Origin: Rhodospirillales bacterium URHD0017
GTDB taxonomy: Bacteria; Pseudomonadota; Alphaproteobacteria; Reyranellales; Reyranellaceae
Direction of reading: 5' to 3'
Assembly: GCA_900110395.1 (NCBI GenBank)
Contig: FODP01000012.1
Span: forward strand, 62,001-126,000
Length of the DNA stretch: 64,000 nt
Numbering within the stretch: position 1 is the first letter of the stretch; each line of letters starts with the position of its first letter. Both the position numbers and the translations under genes were made by a program. This document shows, in pieces, positions 26,301-34,594 of the stretch. The notes beneath the pieces were generated by a model. The model did not search any database. It saw nothing but the letters and a program-made list of their open reading frames with translations, and was not told where the DNA came from.

Positions 26301-27150
26301 CTGGGCGCAGGGCTTCGGCGGCGCCGGCAACATCGATGGCAGCACCACGGTGGGCAGCTCGCGCGTCGACATGAACACCGGCGGCGGCGCGATGGGCATC
26401 GATGCCTGGCTCGACGGCAACGCCCTTGTCGGGCTCACCGTGGGTACGACGGCGGCGGGCTACAGCCTGACCGACATCATGAGCTCGGGCGGCGCGCGCT
26501 CGATCGTCGTCGGCCTCTATGGCGGCTACAACTTCGGCCCCGCCTACGTCGATGGCGCGCTGGCCTACGCCTACAACACCTATACGTCCAGCCGCTTCAT
26601 CGGCACCGGCCCGATCACGGAGGTCGAGAGCGCCTCGTTCAGCGGCTCGCAGTATGGCGGCCGCGTCGAAGGCGGCTGGCGCTTCGGCTTCGACAGGAAC
26701 GTGATCACGCCGTTCGCCGGGCTCACCGTCCAGGCCCTGTCGCAGGCAGCCTACACCGAGAGCTCGCGCAATCTCGCGACAGGCGGCACCGGCGTGCTGG
26801 GCGTCAGCGTGCAGGCCCAGACCACCACCTCGGTGCGCTCTACCCTCGGCGCCCAGTTCGAGACCGCCATCACCGCCGGCGACGACAACGTCCTGCGCCC
26901 GCGCCTCCGGCTGGGCTGGGCGCACGAGTTCAATACCACCCGCAACGCCACGGTAACGCTCAGCACGCTGCTGCCCAACGCGCCGTTCCTGGTGACGGGC
27001 GCGCAGCCCCTGCCGGATTCGCTGGTCGTGGGCGCAGGTTTCGACCTCGAGCTCGGGCGCATGGTGCGCCTGTACGGCCAGTTCGACGGTGAATTCTCGG
27101 GCAACGCACGGGCTTTCGCCGGCACCGGTGGCCTGCGCCTCGTCTGGTAA
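23344..27150 (+). CDS. Autotransporter (type V secretion) with repetitive passenger
   Basis: A secreted or surface-exposed autotransporter of about 1268 residues. A signal peptide (hydrophobic LLPLLLLALLVSLTP, ending near TSRADC) is followed by roughly 800 residues of repeats built on N-S-G-T-I-x-V-G units about 20 residues apart, predicted to make a beta-helix. An autochaperone-like region leads to a C-terminal 12-strand barrel (PF03797) from about base 26290 (YTAWAQGFGG) ending in the terminal aromatic pair VW. Two cysteines (CASETC) lie just before the barrel. GTG at 23344, after GGGGG, is preferred; an in-frame GTG at 23293 would lengthen the N-terminus. Probable adhesin; target unknown. 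Confidence 0.93.
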   Translation: MTQYARCAAVRLLPLLLLALLVSLTPTTSRADCVLDGSIVTCAGASPGGFNAGSQNGLTVNVEPNAAVGTGLGLNSNNVVTNLGTVTVGASAFGIAANNNNTINSSGTIIGGNGATGIVVNSGGTITQSGNIAVGNGGTGISVNASGTVVNSGTITAGTSGYGISGGTTITNAATGRIDVGSTGSGGILTTAFGATITNNGLISAGTVGGGIQAAGGGSTVLNTGTITYAGCGIGIQTIGTGTIINTGTIRDTGCGGSGIVADTANTVTNSGNIVVGNTGVGIVGASSSTIVNSGRIEASNNGAGIYANSGSVLTNSGTITVGSSFIISGGMLGDGSRMQLINTGNIVGGTGTPAMITRGRDNLLNNSGTITVGNFGGGLIGLDRNTTFINSGTITTGNVGIGIDAQGNLSTVTNSGAINAGNDSFGIQVRNSTTVANAGSITVGTNGIGISGNLATTITNSGTITAGVSGIGIRSGGNILNSGNVVVGNSIASGSAGLLAAGTGLQITNTGTITGGSFTPAMIIVGTGATLLNHGTISVGTSGGGLVNREGGAILNNTGTINVGSLGIGISAQGTNSTSLNSGIINAGVGATGIQTNNSHLVLNSGTINVGSAGTGISGGSSVAITNSGTINVGAAGVGIAAPGNLSVLANTGTINTCGVGINSSGSNSAVTNTGTIATNGCGTTGILLGQNNSLANFGSIVAPVTLAMAPGGGSVSVLNGGTLNGAVALFGSGGNTLVNAGTITVTTPLTAGGGVSHVVDGTYTQTGSGVFVTRMSTNNAAGNYDTLRVQSSVAGTGVANLGGTVQLALQPGLYGLSTTYPGVFTFSSSTGSFSAVTEPYLFLNASAVYNPTSVDIVVTRTPFPQIPGGGQNAQAVANVLEANYSPSLTGTLGNFYMQLLQSTAPNTLSQLTGEVATAPQNASFTVFGQFLGTIFGQTGSARALGGSSQTAQRAAHGGTRVSLGEAEACASETCDGPAPRRYTAWAQGFGGAGNIDGSTTVGSSRVDMNTGGGAMGIDAWLDGNALVGLTVGTTAAGYSLTDIMSSGGARSIVVGLYGGYNFGPAYVDGALAYAYNTYTSSRFIGTGPITEVESASFSGSQYGGRVEGGWRFGFDRNVITPFAGLTVQALSQAAYTESSRNLATGGTGVLGVSVQAQTTTSVRSTLGAQFETAITAGDDNVLRPRLRLGWAHEFNTTRNATVTLSTLLPNAPFLVTGAQPLPDSLVVGAGFDLELGRMVRLYGQFDGEFSGNARAFAGTGGLRLVW

Positions 27151-27154
27151 AGCG

Positions 27155-27175
27155 GTTTCCCCCTCCGGGGGAAAC
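27155..27175. terminator. Terminator-like hairpin after the autotransporter
   Basis: Perfect 9-bp stem (27155-27163 with 27167-27175, GTTTCCCCC/GGGGGAAAC), 3-base loop, 5 bases after the autotransporter stop. No T-run follows, so termination strength is uncertain. Confidence 0.65.
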
Positions 27176-27236
27176 GCGCATTGTTGAAAGAACCAATCAA
27201 TCTTGATGTCGGCCGGCGCGGCCCCACAATGCGGGC

Positions 27237-27746
27237 ATGAAAGACCACTACGTCACCTTCGCCGGCTACAACGCCTGGGCGAACCGTCGGCTCTGCGACG
27301 CAGCCGCGCTCCTGTCCGATGCCGAGTATCGCGCCGACAAGGGCGCGTTCTTCAAGTCGATGCACGGCACGCTCAACCATCTGCTGGCCACCGACCGCAT
27401 CTGGATGAAGCGCTTCACCGGCGAGGGCGAGGCGCCCGACCGGCTGGACGCGATCCTGCACGAACGCCTGGCAGACCTGCGAGCCGCGCGAGAGGCCGAG
27501 GACCGACGCATCGTCGGTTACATCAACGGTCTCGACGAGGCGCGGCTGGCCGGCGTCATCCGCTATCGCCGCGTCTCGACGCCGGAAGAATTCGTGCAGA
27601 AGCTGATGCCCGCGCTGGACCACTGGTTCAACCACCAGACCCATCATCGCGGTCACGCACATATGATCCTGACCAGCCTGGGCAAGGCGGCGCCCGAGCT
27701 CGACCTTCTCTACTATCAGCGCGAGACCGAGGCCGGCCGGGCTTGA
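27237..27746 (+). CDS. DinB family putative metalloprotein
   Basis: A 169-residue four-helix protein of the DinB/YfiT superfamily. It starts HYVTFAGYNAWANRRL and shows the metal-binding histidines of this fold: one in TLNHLLATDRIW near residue 48 and the cluster FNHQTHHRGHAHM near residues 131-143. Members include thiol-dependent S-transferases and DNA-damage-induced proteins; the reaction here is not known. The start at 27237 is the first in-frame ATG after the autotransporter terminator. A small lipoprotein gene follows 12 bases later. Confidence 0.92.
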   Translation: MKDHYVTFAGYNAWANRRLCDAAALLSDAEYRADKGAFFKSMHGTLNHLLATDRIWMKRFTGEGEAPDRLDAILHERLADLRAAREAEDRRIVGYINGLDEARLAGVIRYRRVSTPEEFVQKLMPALDHWFNHQTHHRGHAHMILTSLGKAAPELDLLYYQRETEAGRA

Positions 27747-27758
27747 ACGGAGTTACCC

Positions 27759-27947
27759 ATGCGTTGTCTAGTCCTGCTTGCCGTCGTCCTGTCCGTCGGC
27801 GCCTGCGCCCAGGATGTCGAGCCCAACACCGCGAAGCGGGAATACGCCATTTCGGACCGCACGCTGGGCTACAGCTACGCCGGGGGCTCCTTCAAGCCGA
27901 TCGCTAGCACGCCGCTTGGCGTGGTGCGCGACGGCTGGAACGACTAG
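27759..27947 (+). CDS. Small lipoprotein
   Basis: A 62-residue predicted lipoprotein: MRCLVLLAVVLSVGAC gives a lipobox at Cys16, followed by a short polar mature part (DVEPNTAKREYAISDR) ending DGWND. A GGAG site stands upstream and the spacing of 12 bases from the DinB-like gene suggests cotranscription. No family is recognised, and no domain could fit beyond an entericidin-sized peptide. Confidence 0.65.
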   Translation: MRCLVLLAVVLSVGACAQDVEPNTAKREYAISDRTLGYSYAGGSFKPIASTPLGVVRDGWND

Positions 27948-28031
27948 GGCGGCGCCTGCGCTGCTGCCAGCACTGCCGCGGAAACTGAAGCCCCTAGTTG
28001 TTGGCCGGTGTGCGGAGTTAAGACGGTTACG

Positions 28032-28170
28032 CTAGTTGCGCTGCTGGATCAGGCGAAGCTCCTCTCGATCTCGTTGGCCCTGAAGCGCGTTCCACCAGCC
28101 GCCCAGCCGGACGGGCGCTTTCGGGTCTCGGATGAACAATGCATAGAACGGACGCCATTCGGATGGCGGC
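28032..28170 (-). pseudogene. Possible gene remnant (short coding tail)
   Basis: The reverse strand reads about 46 codons with ordinary coding composition (for example APVRLGGWWNALQGQR) to a TAG at 28032-28034, but no ATG or GTG opens the frame: it begins just after an in-frame TAA at about 28176-28178, at the -10 box of the promoter described separately. A TTG gives only 35 codons. It may be a decayed 3' end or a leaderless small gene. No family recognised. Confidence 0.3.
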
Positions 28171-28177
28171 GGCGTCC

Positions 28178-28205
28178 ATTATAACGACAGTTTTATCACT
28201 GTCAA
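28178..28205 (-). promoter_or_regulatory. Consensus sigma-70 promoter with overlapping palindrome
   Basis: On the minus strand TTGACA (28205-28200) and TATAAT (28183-28178) are both perfect and 16 bases apart. The spacer region contains the palindrome GACAGT-N6-ACTGTC (28186-28203 on the plus strand), well placed for a repressor. Confidence 0.6.
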
Positions 28206-28345
28206 CAACTCGGGTATAGTTGGCCGGTATCGCTGTTGCGACTTTTGGCGCTCCAGAAGGGGCCATATGTGGACCCGAATCGGCGAGGCGTGCCATTGCT
28301 TGTAGCGACGATCACCGATGCCAGCAGTGCTATCACCGGCGAAAC

Positions 28346-29923
28346 TCAGCGCAATCGGCATACTGATTGGCGGCGGTTCTCGCGCGGCCAGGCTGAATCG
28401 CAGGTCGCGAACACGCGGCCTGTTTCCGACACCATCGTTCCTGTCCACGCGCCGCTCCTGCCCGGCTCGAGCAGCATGGCGCCGTGGTCCATCACGCCCA
28501 CGACCGCCGCATCGATGCCGTCGAGCTTCGGCACCTGGATCGCTTGCCTGTCGCCGGGCGATGGCGGCACCGGGTGGTTGTGCGACAGCACGATCCCGGC
28601 CGTCCCGACGATGAGCTGTGGCGGACGGCGGTCGCCGAAGCCGATCGCCTGGAAGCGGTGCATGTGGCCCGACATGACCGCCGTGACGTTGGCCGGCAGG
28701 CCGTTCGGGAAAGCGGCCTTCAGCGCCTGCTGCTCCGTGAGGTTGATGAAGCCATAGGGTTCATGGTGGCCGGTCGGACCGCCATGGATCTTGTTCACCA
28801 CGCCCCAGAACGGGCGGTGGGTGATCAGCCAGGTCGGCCGCCGCTCGCCCAGGATGGCCGCGACCTGCCGGAACTGATCGACGTAGCTGTCGAGGTTGTA
28901 GAGGTAGACGTCGCCGGCGTCGGCCGAATCGATGGAGATGAGATCGAGGTCGCCGAGCTTCAGCCGCATCGGCGGCGTGATGCGGACCGGAAACGGCCGT
29001 CCGTCGAACGGCTGGGCGCTGGGCCAGGCACCGGGCCGCCAGCCTGCAGGCGTCTGCGGCGGACAATGGTCCTGGTTGCGCGCTCCGCCCAGCAGCGCCG
29101 ATCCGGGATCGAGGAGGTAGAACCAGCCCGGTCCGGCGCGGCTGCAGAGCTCGTGGTTGCCGCGCACCAACAGCCATGGCGCCGTCTTCATCAGGCGCGT
29201 CGCCGGCACGAAAAAGTCCTCGCGCCACGCCGACCAGACGTCAGGGATCGGGCTGCCCTGCATGTTCTGGCTCCAGTAGGCCGGACCGATCGGATCTTCG
29301 GGCACGTCGTCTTCGTCATCGAGGTCGCCGGTATCGTAGACCTTGACCGAGATCGGCCGTGGGTAGCCTGTGGCGCGCGGCGACAGGACCATGCCGCGCG
29401 GCGTGTTGCGATAGTTGTAGTCGCCGACATGGACGATCAGGTCGGCCGCCGACCGCTTCTCGTCCTCGGCGATCATGCCGAACGGCCAGACCTTGGTGAA
29501 ACCGTCGCCAGTGCAGGGTTGCGGCTTGTGTTCAGCCTCGCCGCGGCAGCCGCTGTCGCCCATCAGCAGCACGCGACGCGGGGTCGCGGGTGTGACGACC
29601 GGCAGGTCGAGCCGCCGGCCGCCTGCCAGCACGGCGGTCGCTTCGCCGAACGGATAGAGGGTCTCGCAGACCAGCACGTCGCGGAAATGGCCGCCGGGCG
29701 GTCGCTGGCGCGGGGTCATCTCCTGCCACGCGCCCGAGGCGCGCTGCAACATCGGACAGCTTGTCGCGCGCTCGACGACGGCGCGCGCCATGGCGACGGG
29801 CTGTCCGTCGGCCCCCTCGCCCCACAGGACAAAGGCAAACGCAGCCGCAGGCGCCTGAGCCTGTGCTTCCGCGCACGGGCAGACGAAGGCGAGCATGATC
29901 AGGAAGCGTCTCAGGACGACCAT
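28346..29923 (-). CDS. Exported metallophosphoesterase
   Basis: A calcineurin-like phosphoesterase of about 525 residues with a signal peptide (MVVLRRFLIMLAFVCPCAEA). The five dimetal motifs can be read in order: GDSGC, HVGDYNYR, VRGNHELCS, ITHRPFWG and SGHMHRF. The protein would hydrolyse a phosphomono- or diester in the periplasm; specificity is not predictable. ATG at 29923 is preferred to TTG at 29938. It follows an alpha/beta hydrolase gene with about 18 bases between, so both may be cotranscribed. Ten cysteines, several in the central part, suggest disulfides. Confidence 0.88.
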   Translation of the reverse strand: MVVLRRFLIMLAFVCPCAEAQAQAPAAAFAFVLWGEGADGQPVAMARAVVERATSCPMLQRASGAWQEMTPRQRPPGGHFRDVLVCETLYPFGEATAVLAGGRRLDLPVVTPATPRRVLLMGDSGCRGEAEHKPQPCTGDGFTKVWPFGMIAEDEKRSAADLIVHVGDYNYRNTPRGMVLSPRATGYPRPISVKVYDTGDLDDEDDVPEDPIGPAYWSQNMQGSPIPDVWSAWREDFFVPATRLMKTAPWLLVRGNHELCSRAGPGWFYLLDPGSALLGGARNQDHCPPQTPAGWRPGAWPSAQPFDGRPFPVRITPPMRLKLGDLDLISIDSADAGDVYLYNLDSYVDQFRQVAAILGERRPTWLITHRPFWGVVNKIHGGPTGHHEPYGFINLTEQQALKAAFPNGLPANVTAVMSGHMHRFQAIGFGDRRPPQLIVGTAGIVLSHNHPVPPSPGDRQAIQVPKLDGIDAAVVGVMDHGAMLLEPGRSGAWTGTMVSETGRVFATCDSAWPRENRRQSVCRLR

Positions 29924-29941
29924 CGGCTTGGCAGCCAACGT

Positions 29942-30637
29942 CTAATCCCCGAGATATCGCTTGAGGGCGGCGGCTGTTCGCGCCAGGGCATCGTCGGTGG
30001 CGCCGGCGTTGTAGTCGCTGCCGGGAATGGAAAAGCCATGCCGGATACCGGGATAGGTCGTCAGCTCGAACGGTGCGTTCGCGGCCTTGGCGGCACTCGC
30101 GATCTCCTGCGCCTTGGCGATCATGCAGCAAAACTTGTACTCGTCGGCGGTGCCGGCGAACATCACCACGGGTGCCCTGACGCGGGCGGCCCACCCCGGC
30201 ACATCCTTGAACTCGCTCGTCTGCGGATACCAGGCAGCCACGACAGCGACCTGGTCGGTCAACGCCGTCGGCCCATAGCCCAAAGCCATGCCGCCACCCT
30301 GAGAGAAGCCCACCAGCGCGACCTTGCCCGGCAACGCATGCGGCATCTTTCGCGCCTGCTCGATGGCGGCCGCCGTCGCCTCGCTCAAGGACCGGCCCTG
30401 CCGGCCCTTGATGATCGCATTGGAATCGAACAACACCACGTCATAGCCGAGCGCGGCGATGCGGCTCGAGATGGTGCGATAGTTACCCGAGCCGGTCGCT
30501 CCCGACAGCACGACGACGAGGCGCGCCTTGCCGCCAGACGGCGGCGGTATCTCTTCCTGGGCGGTTGCCGGTTGCAAGGCCAGCACCGCAAAGAGCGTCG
30601 CCATCAGCGACACCCTCACTCCCCGTCTCCACCCCAT
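29942..30637 (-). CDS. Exported dienelactone hydrolase-like alpha/beta hydrolase
   Basis: A 231-residue alpha/beta hydrolase with an N-terminal signal (MGWRRGVRVSLMATLFAVLA, cleavage near PATAQ). The nucleophile elbow GFSQGG is near residues 109-114, and GIRHGF near the C terminus gives the catalytic histidine; the aspartate is likely in GTADEYKF. Related proteins hydrolyse dienelactone or esters. The ATG at 30637 is chosen because it opens the signal peptide; 30655 is in frame. It precedes the phosphoesterase gene on the same strand. Confidence 0.85.
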   Translation of the reverse strand: MGWRRGVRVSLMATLFAVLALQPATAQEEIPPPSGGKARLVVVLSGATGSGNYRTISSRIAALGYDVVLFDSNAIIKGRQGRSLSEATAAAIEQARKMPHALPGKVALVGFSQGGGMALGYGPTALTDQVAVVAAWYPQTSEFKDVPGWAARVRAPVVMFAGTADEYKFCCMIAKAQEIASAAKAANAPFELTTYPGIRHGFSIPGSDYNAGATDDALARTAAALKRYLGD

Positions 30638-30786
30638 GATGCCCCCGCACTTCATTGACGAAGCCAGTTAGGCCGCTCTGCGCGGGACAGGCAAGCGGCC
30701 GGACACCCGACTCTGGTACGTGGCAGACCGACGACGCGCTCCGTGTCGCCGTCTCGATCAAGTCGTTGGCTTGGTCTTTCCCGCCA

Positions 30787-30862
<76 letters not shown>

Positions 30863-30946
30863 GAACGGGGCCATGGCCTGGGAAGGGCGCGGCTATACCA
30901 AGCGAGTTATCCCTTGTCGAGTCGCGCAAATACGTCCGCCGGCGAC

Positions 30947-32080
30947 TTATCGGGCACGCGGCAATTGCGCATCGCGATAGACGTTAACCCCTATCAGCAG
31001 GCCGCAGGCAAACATCACCGAGACCATGGCGGTGCCGCCGTTGCTGACCAGCGGCAACGGCACGCCGACCACCGGCAGGACGCCCATCACCATGGCGGTG
31101 TTGATGAAGACGTAGAGGAACATCATGGCGGTGACGCCAAGCGCCACCAGGCGGCCGAAATGGTGTTGGCTGCGCAGCGCGATCGAGAAGCCCCAGACCA
31201 GCACCAAGGCGAACAGGGCGAGCAGAACCAGGGCGCCCGCCATGCCCCATTCCTCGACGAAGGTGGTGAAGATGAAGTCGGTCTGCTTCTCGGGCAGGAA
31301 GTTCAGCGAGGATTGCGTGCCCTTGAGGAATCCCTTGCCGAACAGTCCGCCCGAGCCGATGGCGATCTTGGACTGGGTGATGTGGTAGCCGGCGCCCAGC
31401 GGGTCACTGTCGGGATCGAGGAAGGTCAGCACGCGCTTGCGCTGGTATTCGTGCATGAACGACCAGGCGATCGGCAGGCAGCCGACGGCGGCGATGCCGG
31501 CGGCCAGGAACATCCACAACCGCACGCCCGCCACGAACAGGAGCGCGCCGCCGCCCAGCAACACCATCATCGCGGTGCCGAGGTCGGGCTGCACCATGAC
31601 CAGCGCCACCGGCGCCAGGATCACGGCAAGCGGCGGCAGGGTGTAGAGGAACTTCGACGCCTTCTCCTTGCGCAGGCCGTGGTAGTAGCGCGCCAGGACC
31701 AGGATCACCGCCACCTTGGCGATCTCCGACGGCTGGATCTGCATCGGCCCGACCACCAGCCAGCGCTGCGCGCCCATGCCGATCTTGCCGACTACGTCGA
31801 CCGCCACCAGCAGCAGCATGGAGACGACGTAGATCGGCCAGGCGAGCATCAACCACACCTTGGGATGGATCAGCGCCACCACCAGCATCAGGCCGAACGC
31901 CGCGCCATAGCGCATGGCGTGCCTGGCCGCCCACGGCTCGAAGCGCCCGCCGGCCGCCGAATAGAGCGCCACGACGCCGATCGCGGCGATCGCGGTCAGC
32001 ACCAGCACGAGCCCCCAGTTGATGCGCCAGATCTTCTCGCCGAAGCCGATGGGTGCGGGTGCGTCGAGCGCCAGACTCAT
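30947..32080 (-). CDS. rodA: Rod shape-determining SEDS protein RodA
   Basis: Peptidoglycan glycosyltransferase of the SEDS family (PF01098), 377 residues with about ten membrane segments. Typical blocks include GAQRWLVVGPMQIQPSEIAK, VMVQPDLGTAMM, GAGYHITQSKIAIGSGG, FLPEKQTDFIFTTFVEEWG and LPLVSNGGTAM. It polymerises lipid II with PBP2 in the elongasome. It is the last gene of the mre operon, 25 bases after mrdA. The tRNA-Lys gene lies downstream on the same strand. Confidence 0.97.
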   Translation of the reverse strand: MSLALDAPAPIGFGEKIWRINWGLVLVLTAIAAIGVVALYSAAGGRFEPWAARHAMRYGAAFGLMLVVALIHPKVWLMLAWPIYVVSMLLLVAVDVVGKIGMGAQRWLVVGPMQIQPSEIAKVAVILVLARYYHGLRKEKASKFLYTLPPLAVILAPVALVMVQPDLGTAMMVLLGGGALLFVAGVRLWMFLAAGIAAVGCLPIAWSFMHEYQRKRVLTFLDPDSDPLGAGYHITQSKIAIGSGGLFGKGFLKGTQSSLNFLPEKQTDFIFTTFVEEWGMAGALVLLALFALVLVWGFSIALRSQHHFGRLVALGVTAMMFLYVFINTAMVMGVLPVVGVPLPLVSNGGTAMVSVMFACGLLIGVNVYRDAQLPRAR

Positions 32081-32104
32081 CGCAAAACCCTCATTGCTGC
32101 GTCC

Positions 32105-34012
32105 TCAGCGCGACGCCATCTTGCGGAAGCCGTCGGTGCGGCGCGACGGGTCGCGTTTCATGACCTCGAGCAGCACGTCGCGGCCGATCGGGCCCGCGGT
32201 AGCGCCGCCCGCCTTGCCATGCTCGATGATGACGGCGCAGGCATAGCGCGGATTGTCGACCGGGCCGAAGCAGACGAACAGCGCGTGGTGGCGCAGATGC
32301 CAGGGCAGCTGATCCTGGGTGATGCCCATGTCGCGCTCACGCTCGGTGATGCGCTTGACCTGGGCGGTACCGGTCTTGCCGGCGAACTTGAACTGCGGCT
32401 CGACCAGCTTGCCCTTGCCGTCAATGCGCAGATGGCTGGCGGTGCCGCCGGCAACCACCTGGATCATGCCTTCGCGGATCAGGGCGATGTTCTGCGGATT
32501 GAAGCGCAGCGAGGACGCCGAGGGCTTGTCGCGCGGCTTGGGCGGCACCAGCTCCTCGCGCGGCGTCGCCGAGGCCAAGAGCAGATTGGGCTGCACCTCG
32601 TAGCCGCCATTGGCGATGCGGGCGGTCATGATGGCGAGTTGCAGCGGCGTCGCGTTCATGAAGCCCTGGCCGATGCCGAGGTTGAAGGTGTCGCCATGCT
32701 GCCAGGGCTTGCCGAGCTTCTCCTGCTTCCACGCGCGGCTGGGCTGGATGCCGGCCGATTCGCCGGGCAGGCCGAGGTCGCTGATGCGGCCGAAGCCCAG
32801 CCGGTTGCCGACGTCGGCGATGCGGTCGATGCCGGCCTTGCGCGCGGCCTCGTAGAAGAAGCAGTCGCAGGACTGGGCGATCGCCTCGACCACGTTTGTC
32901 GAGCCGTGGCCGCCCTTCAGCCAGCAATGGAACTTGATGTTGCCGAGCTCGAGGTGGCCGGCACAGGGCAGGCGCGTCCACGGCTCGATCGCCTTGGATT
33001 CCAGCGCCGCCAGCGCCGTCACCATCTTGTAGGTCGAGCCCGGCGGATAGACGCCGGCGATCGACTTGTTGTGCAAGGGCCGCTCGGGGCTGTCGAGCAG
33101 CTCGCGCCATTCGCCCTGGGTGATGCCGCGGGCGAAGGTGTTGGGATCGAAGCCCGGCGTCGACACCATGGCCAGGACGTCGCCGGTGATGACGTCCATC
33201 ACCACGACCGAGCCGCTCTGGTGCTCCTTGACGCGGTCGGCGACGAAGCGCTGCAGATCGAGATCGATGGTGAGCAGCGCGTTGGAGCCGGGCTGGCCTT
33301 CGGTGCGGTCGAGCTCGCGCACGACGCGGCCGACGGCGTTGACCTCGACCTGCACGGCGCCGGCGCGGCCGCGGATGCTGTCCTCGAGCGAGCGCTCCAC
33401 GCCCTTCTTGCCGAAGCGCATGGTGGCGAGCTGCAGGACGGGATCGTCGCGGCCGGCCAGGTCTTCGTCGGCGACGCGGCCGGTGTAGCCGATGATGTGG
33501 CTCATCAGCTCGCCTTCGGGGTAGTCGCGCGTCTGGCCGAGATCGATGAACACGCCGGGCAGGTCGGGCGCGTTGAATTCGAGCCGCGCCACCTCCTCCC
33601 AGCCGAGGTTCTCGCGTACCACGACCGGCTGGGCGTTGCGGCTGCGGCGCAGCTCGCGCAGGAGACGAGTCTTCTCCGTCTCGCCCAGGCTGAAGATCTG
33701 GTCGAGCCGCTCGACCAGAACATCGACGCCGCGGCCGCGGTCCGAGGTCGCCATGGCGCGGAAGTTGTTGCGGTTGACGGCAAGCGGCTGACCGGTGCGG
33801 TCGAGGATCAGCCCGCGCGACGGCGGCAGCAGGCGGAGGTTGATGCGGTTCTCCTCGGCGAGCGTGGAGAAGCGCTGGGTCTCGATGACCTGGAGCTGGT
33901 AGAGCCGGCCGGCCAGGGCCGACAACAGCACGACCTGGGCGCCGCCCAGCAGCAGCGCGCGGCGCGTGAACAGGCTCGAGCGTTCGCCGTCGCCCTTGCG
34001 ATAGCGCATCAT
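32105..34012 (-). CDS. mrdA: Penicillin-binding protein 2 (transpeptidase)
   Basis: A 635-residue class B PBP of the elongasome. A single N-terminal membrane anchor (ALLLGGAQVVLLSALAGRLYQL) is followed by the dimerisation domain and a transpeptidase domain with the active-site serine in PPGSTYKM (SxxK near residue 330), the SxN equivalent in AQSCDCFF and the KTGTAQV motif near residue 540. It crosslinks side-wall peptidoglycan with RodA. Its ATG overlaps the mreD stop by 4 bases (34009-34012). Confidence 0.97.
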   Translation of the reverse strand: MMRYRKGDGERSSLFTRRALLLGGAQVVLLSALAGRLYQLQVIETQRFSTLAEENRINLRLLPPSRGLILDRTGQPLAVNRNNFRAMATSDRGRGVDVLVERLDQIFSLGETEKTRLLRELRRSRNAQPVVVRENLGWEEVARLEFNAPDLPGVFIDLGQTRDYPEGELMSHIIGYTGRVADEDLAGRDDPVLQLATMRFGKKGVERSLEDSIRGRAGAVQVEVNAVGRVVRELDRTEGQPGSNALLTIDLDLQRFVADRVKEHQSGSVVVMDVITGDVLAMVSTPGFDPNTFARGITQGEWRELLDSPERPLHNKSIAGVYPPGSTYKMVTALAALESKAIEPWTRLPCAGHLELGNIKFHCWLKGGHGSTNVVEAIAQSCDCFFYEAARKAGIDRIADVGNRLGFGRISDLGLPGESAGIQPSRAWKQEKLGKPWQHGDTFNLGIGQGFMNATPLQLAIMTARIANGGYEVQPNLLLASATPREELVPPKPRDKPSASSLRFNPQNIALIREGMIQVVAGGTASHLRIDGKGKLVEPQFKFAGKTGTAQVKRITERERDMGITQDQLPWHLRHHALFVCFGPVDNPRYACAVIIEHGKAGGATAGPIGRDVLLEVMKRDPSRRTDGFRKMASR

Positions 34013-34581
34013 GACGTGGTCTCGCCAGGGCGGGCCGTGCCGCGCGACGGCTCGGGCACGTTCAGGGGATCACGCGCACGCACGCGGGCGAGCCAGGGGG
34101 CGATCAGCGGGTAGATCACGACCACGACGACATACTGGATCAAGGCCGGAACCGGGTCGATGGCCGTCCAGGTCCACAGCGCCGTAAAGCCCCAGACCAG
34201 GATCACGAAGCCCAGCGCCAGCAGGCAGAAGCCGAACCACTGGAACAGGAAGGGCACGCCCACGAGATAGCGCCGGTTGGCGACCACGGCGGCACGGATC
34301 AGCACGAAGCCCAGCGCACTCACGCCGACGGGCGCGCCCGGCCCGCCCAGCAGCAGGTCGAGCAGGATGCCCATGGCGAGCAGCAGCGGACCCGGCAGGC
34401 GCTCGGGCGTCGCCAGGCTGAACTGGAAGACGACCAGCGCCGGCAACAAGGGCAAGGCGTCGGAGAGGTAAGGCGCGCGCAGCGGCGCCAGGGTCAGCAG
34501 GACGAAGAACAGCAGGACGGCGCCAGGCAAGGTCGCGCGGCCCCAGCGGTCGAGCACGGCAAGCAGGCCGTCAGCTTTCAT
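34009..34581 (-). CDS. mreD: Rod shape-determining protein MreD
   Basis: A 190-residue inner-membrane protein with five to six hydrophobic segments and the typical GPLLLAMGILLDLLLGGPGA block. It connects MreC to the peptidoglycan synthases. Sequence conservation in this family is low, but the position between mreC and mrdA makes the assignment secure. It begins 13 bases after the mreC stop, and its end overlaps mrdA. Confidence 0.92.
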   Translation of the reverse strand: MKADGLLAVLDRWGRATLPGAVLLFFVLLTLAPLRAPYLSDALPLLPALVVFQFSLATPERLPGPLLLAMGILLDLLLGGPGAPVGVSALGFVLIRAAVVANRRYLVGVPFLFQWFGFCLLALGFVILVWGFTALWTWTAIDPVPALIQYVVVVVIYPLIAPWLARVRARDPLNVPEPSRGTARPGETTS

Positions 34582-34594
34582 CGGGCGGCCTTCA

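Larger units (their letters stand above)
27948..28345. other. Gene-poor gap of about 400 bases
   Basis: No convincing full gene is seen. The stretch 28170-28250 is clearly more AT-rich than the surroundings and holds a consensus promoter facing the minus strand with an overlapping palindrome. A possible short coding tail lies at 28032-28170 (minus). On the plus strand AAGGGG precedes ATG at 28266, but that frame closes after 12 codons. Confidence 0.6.
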
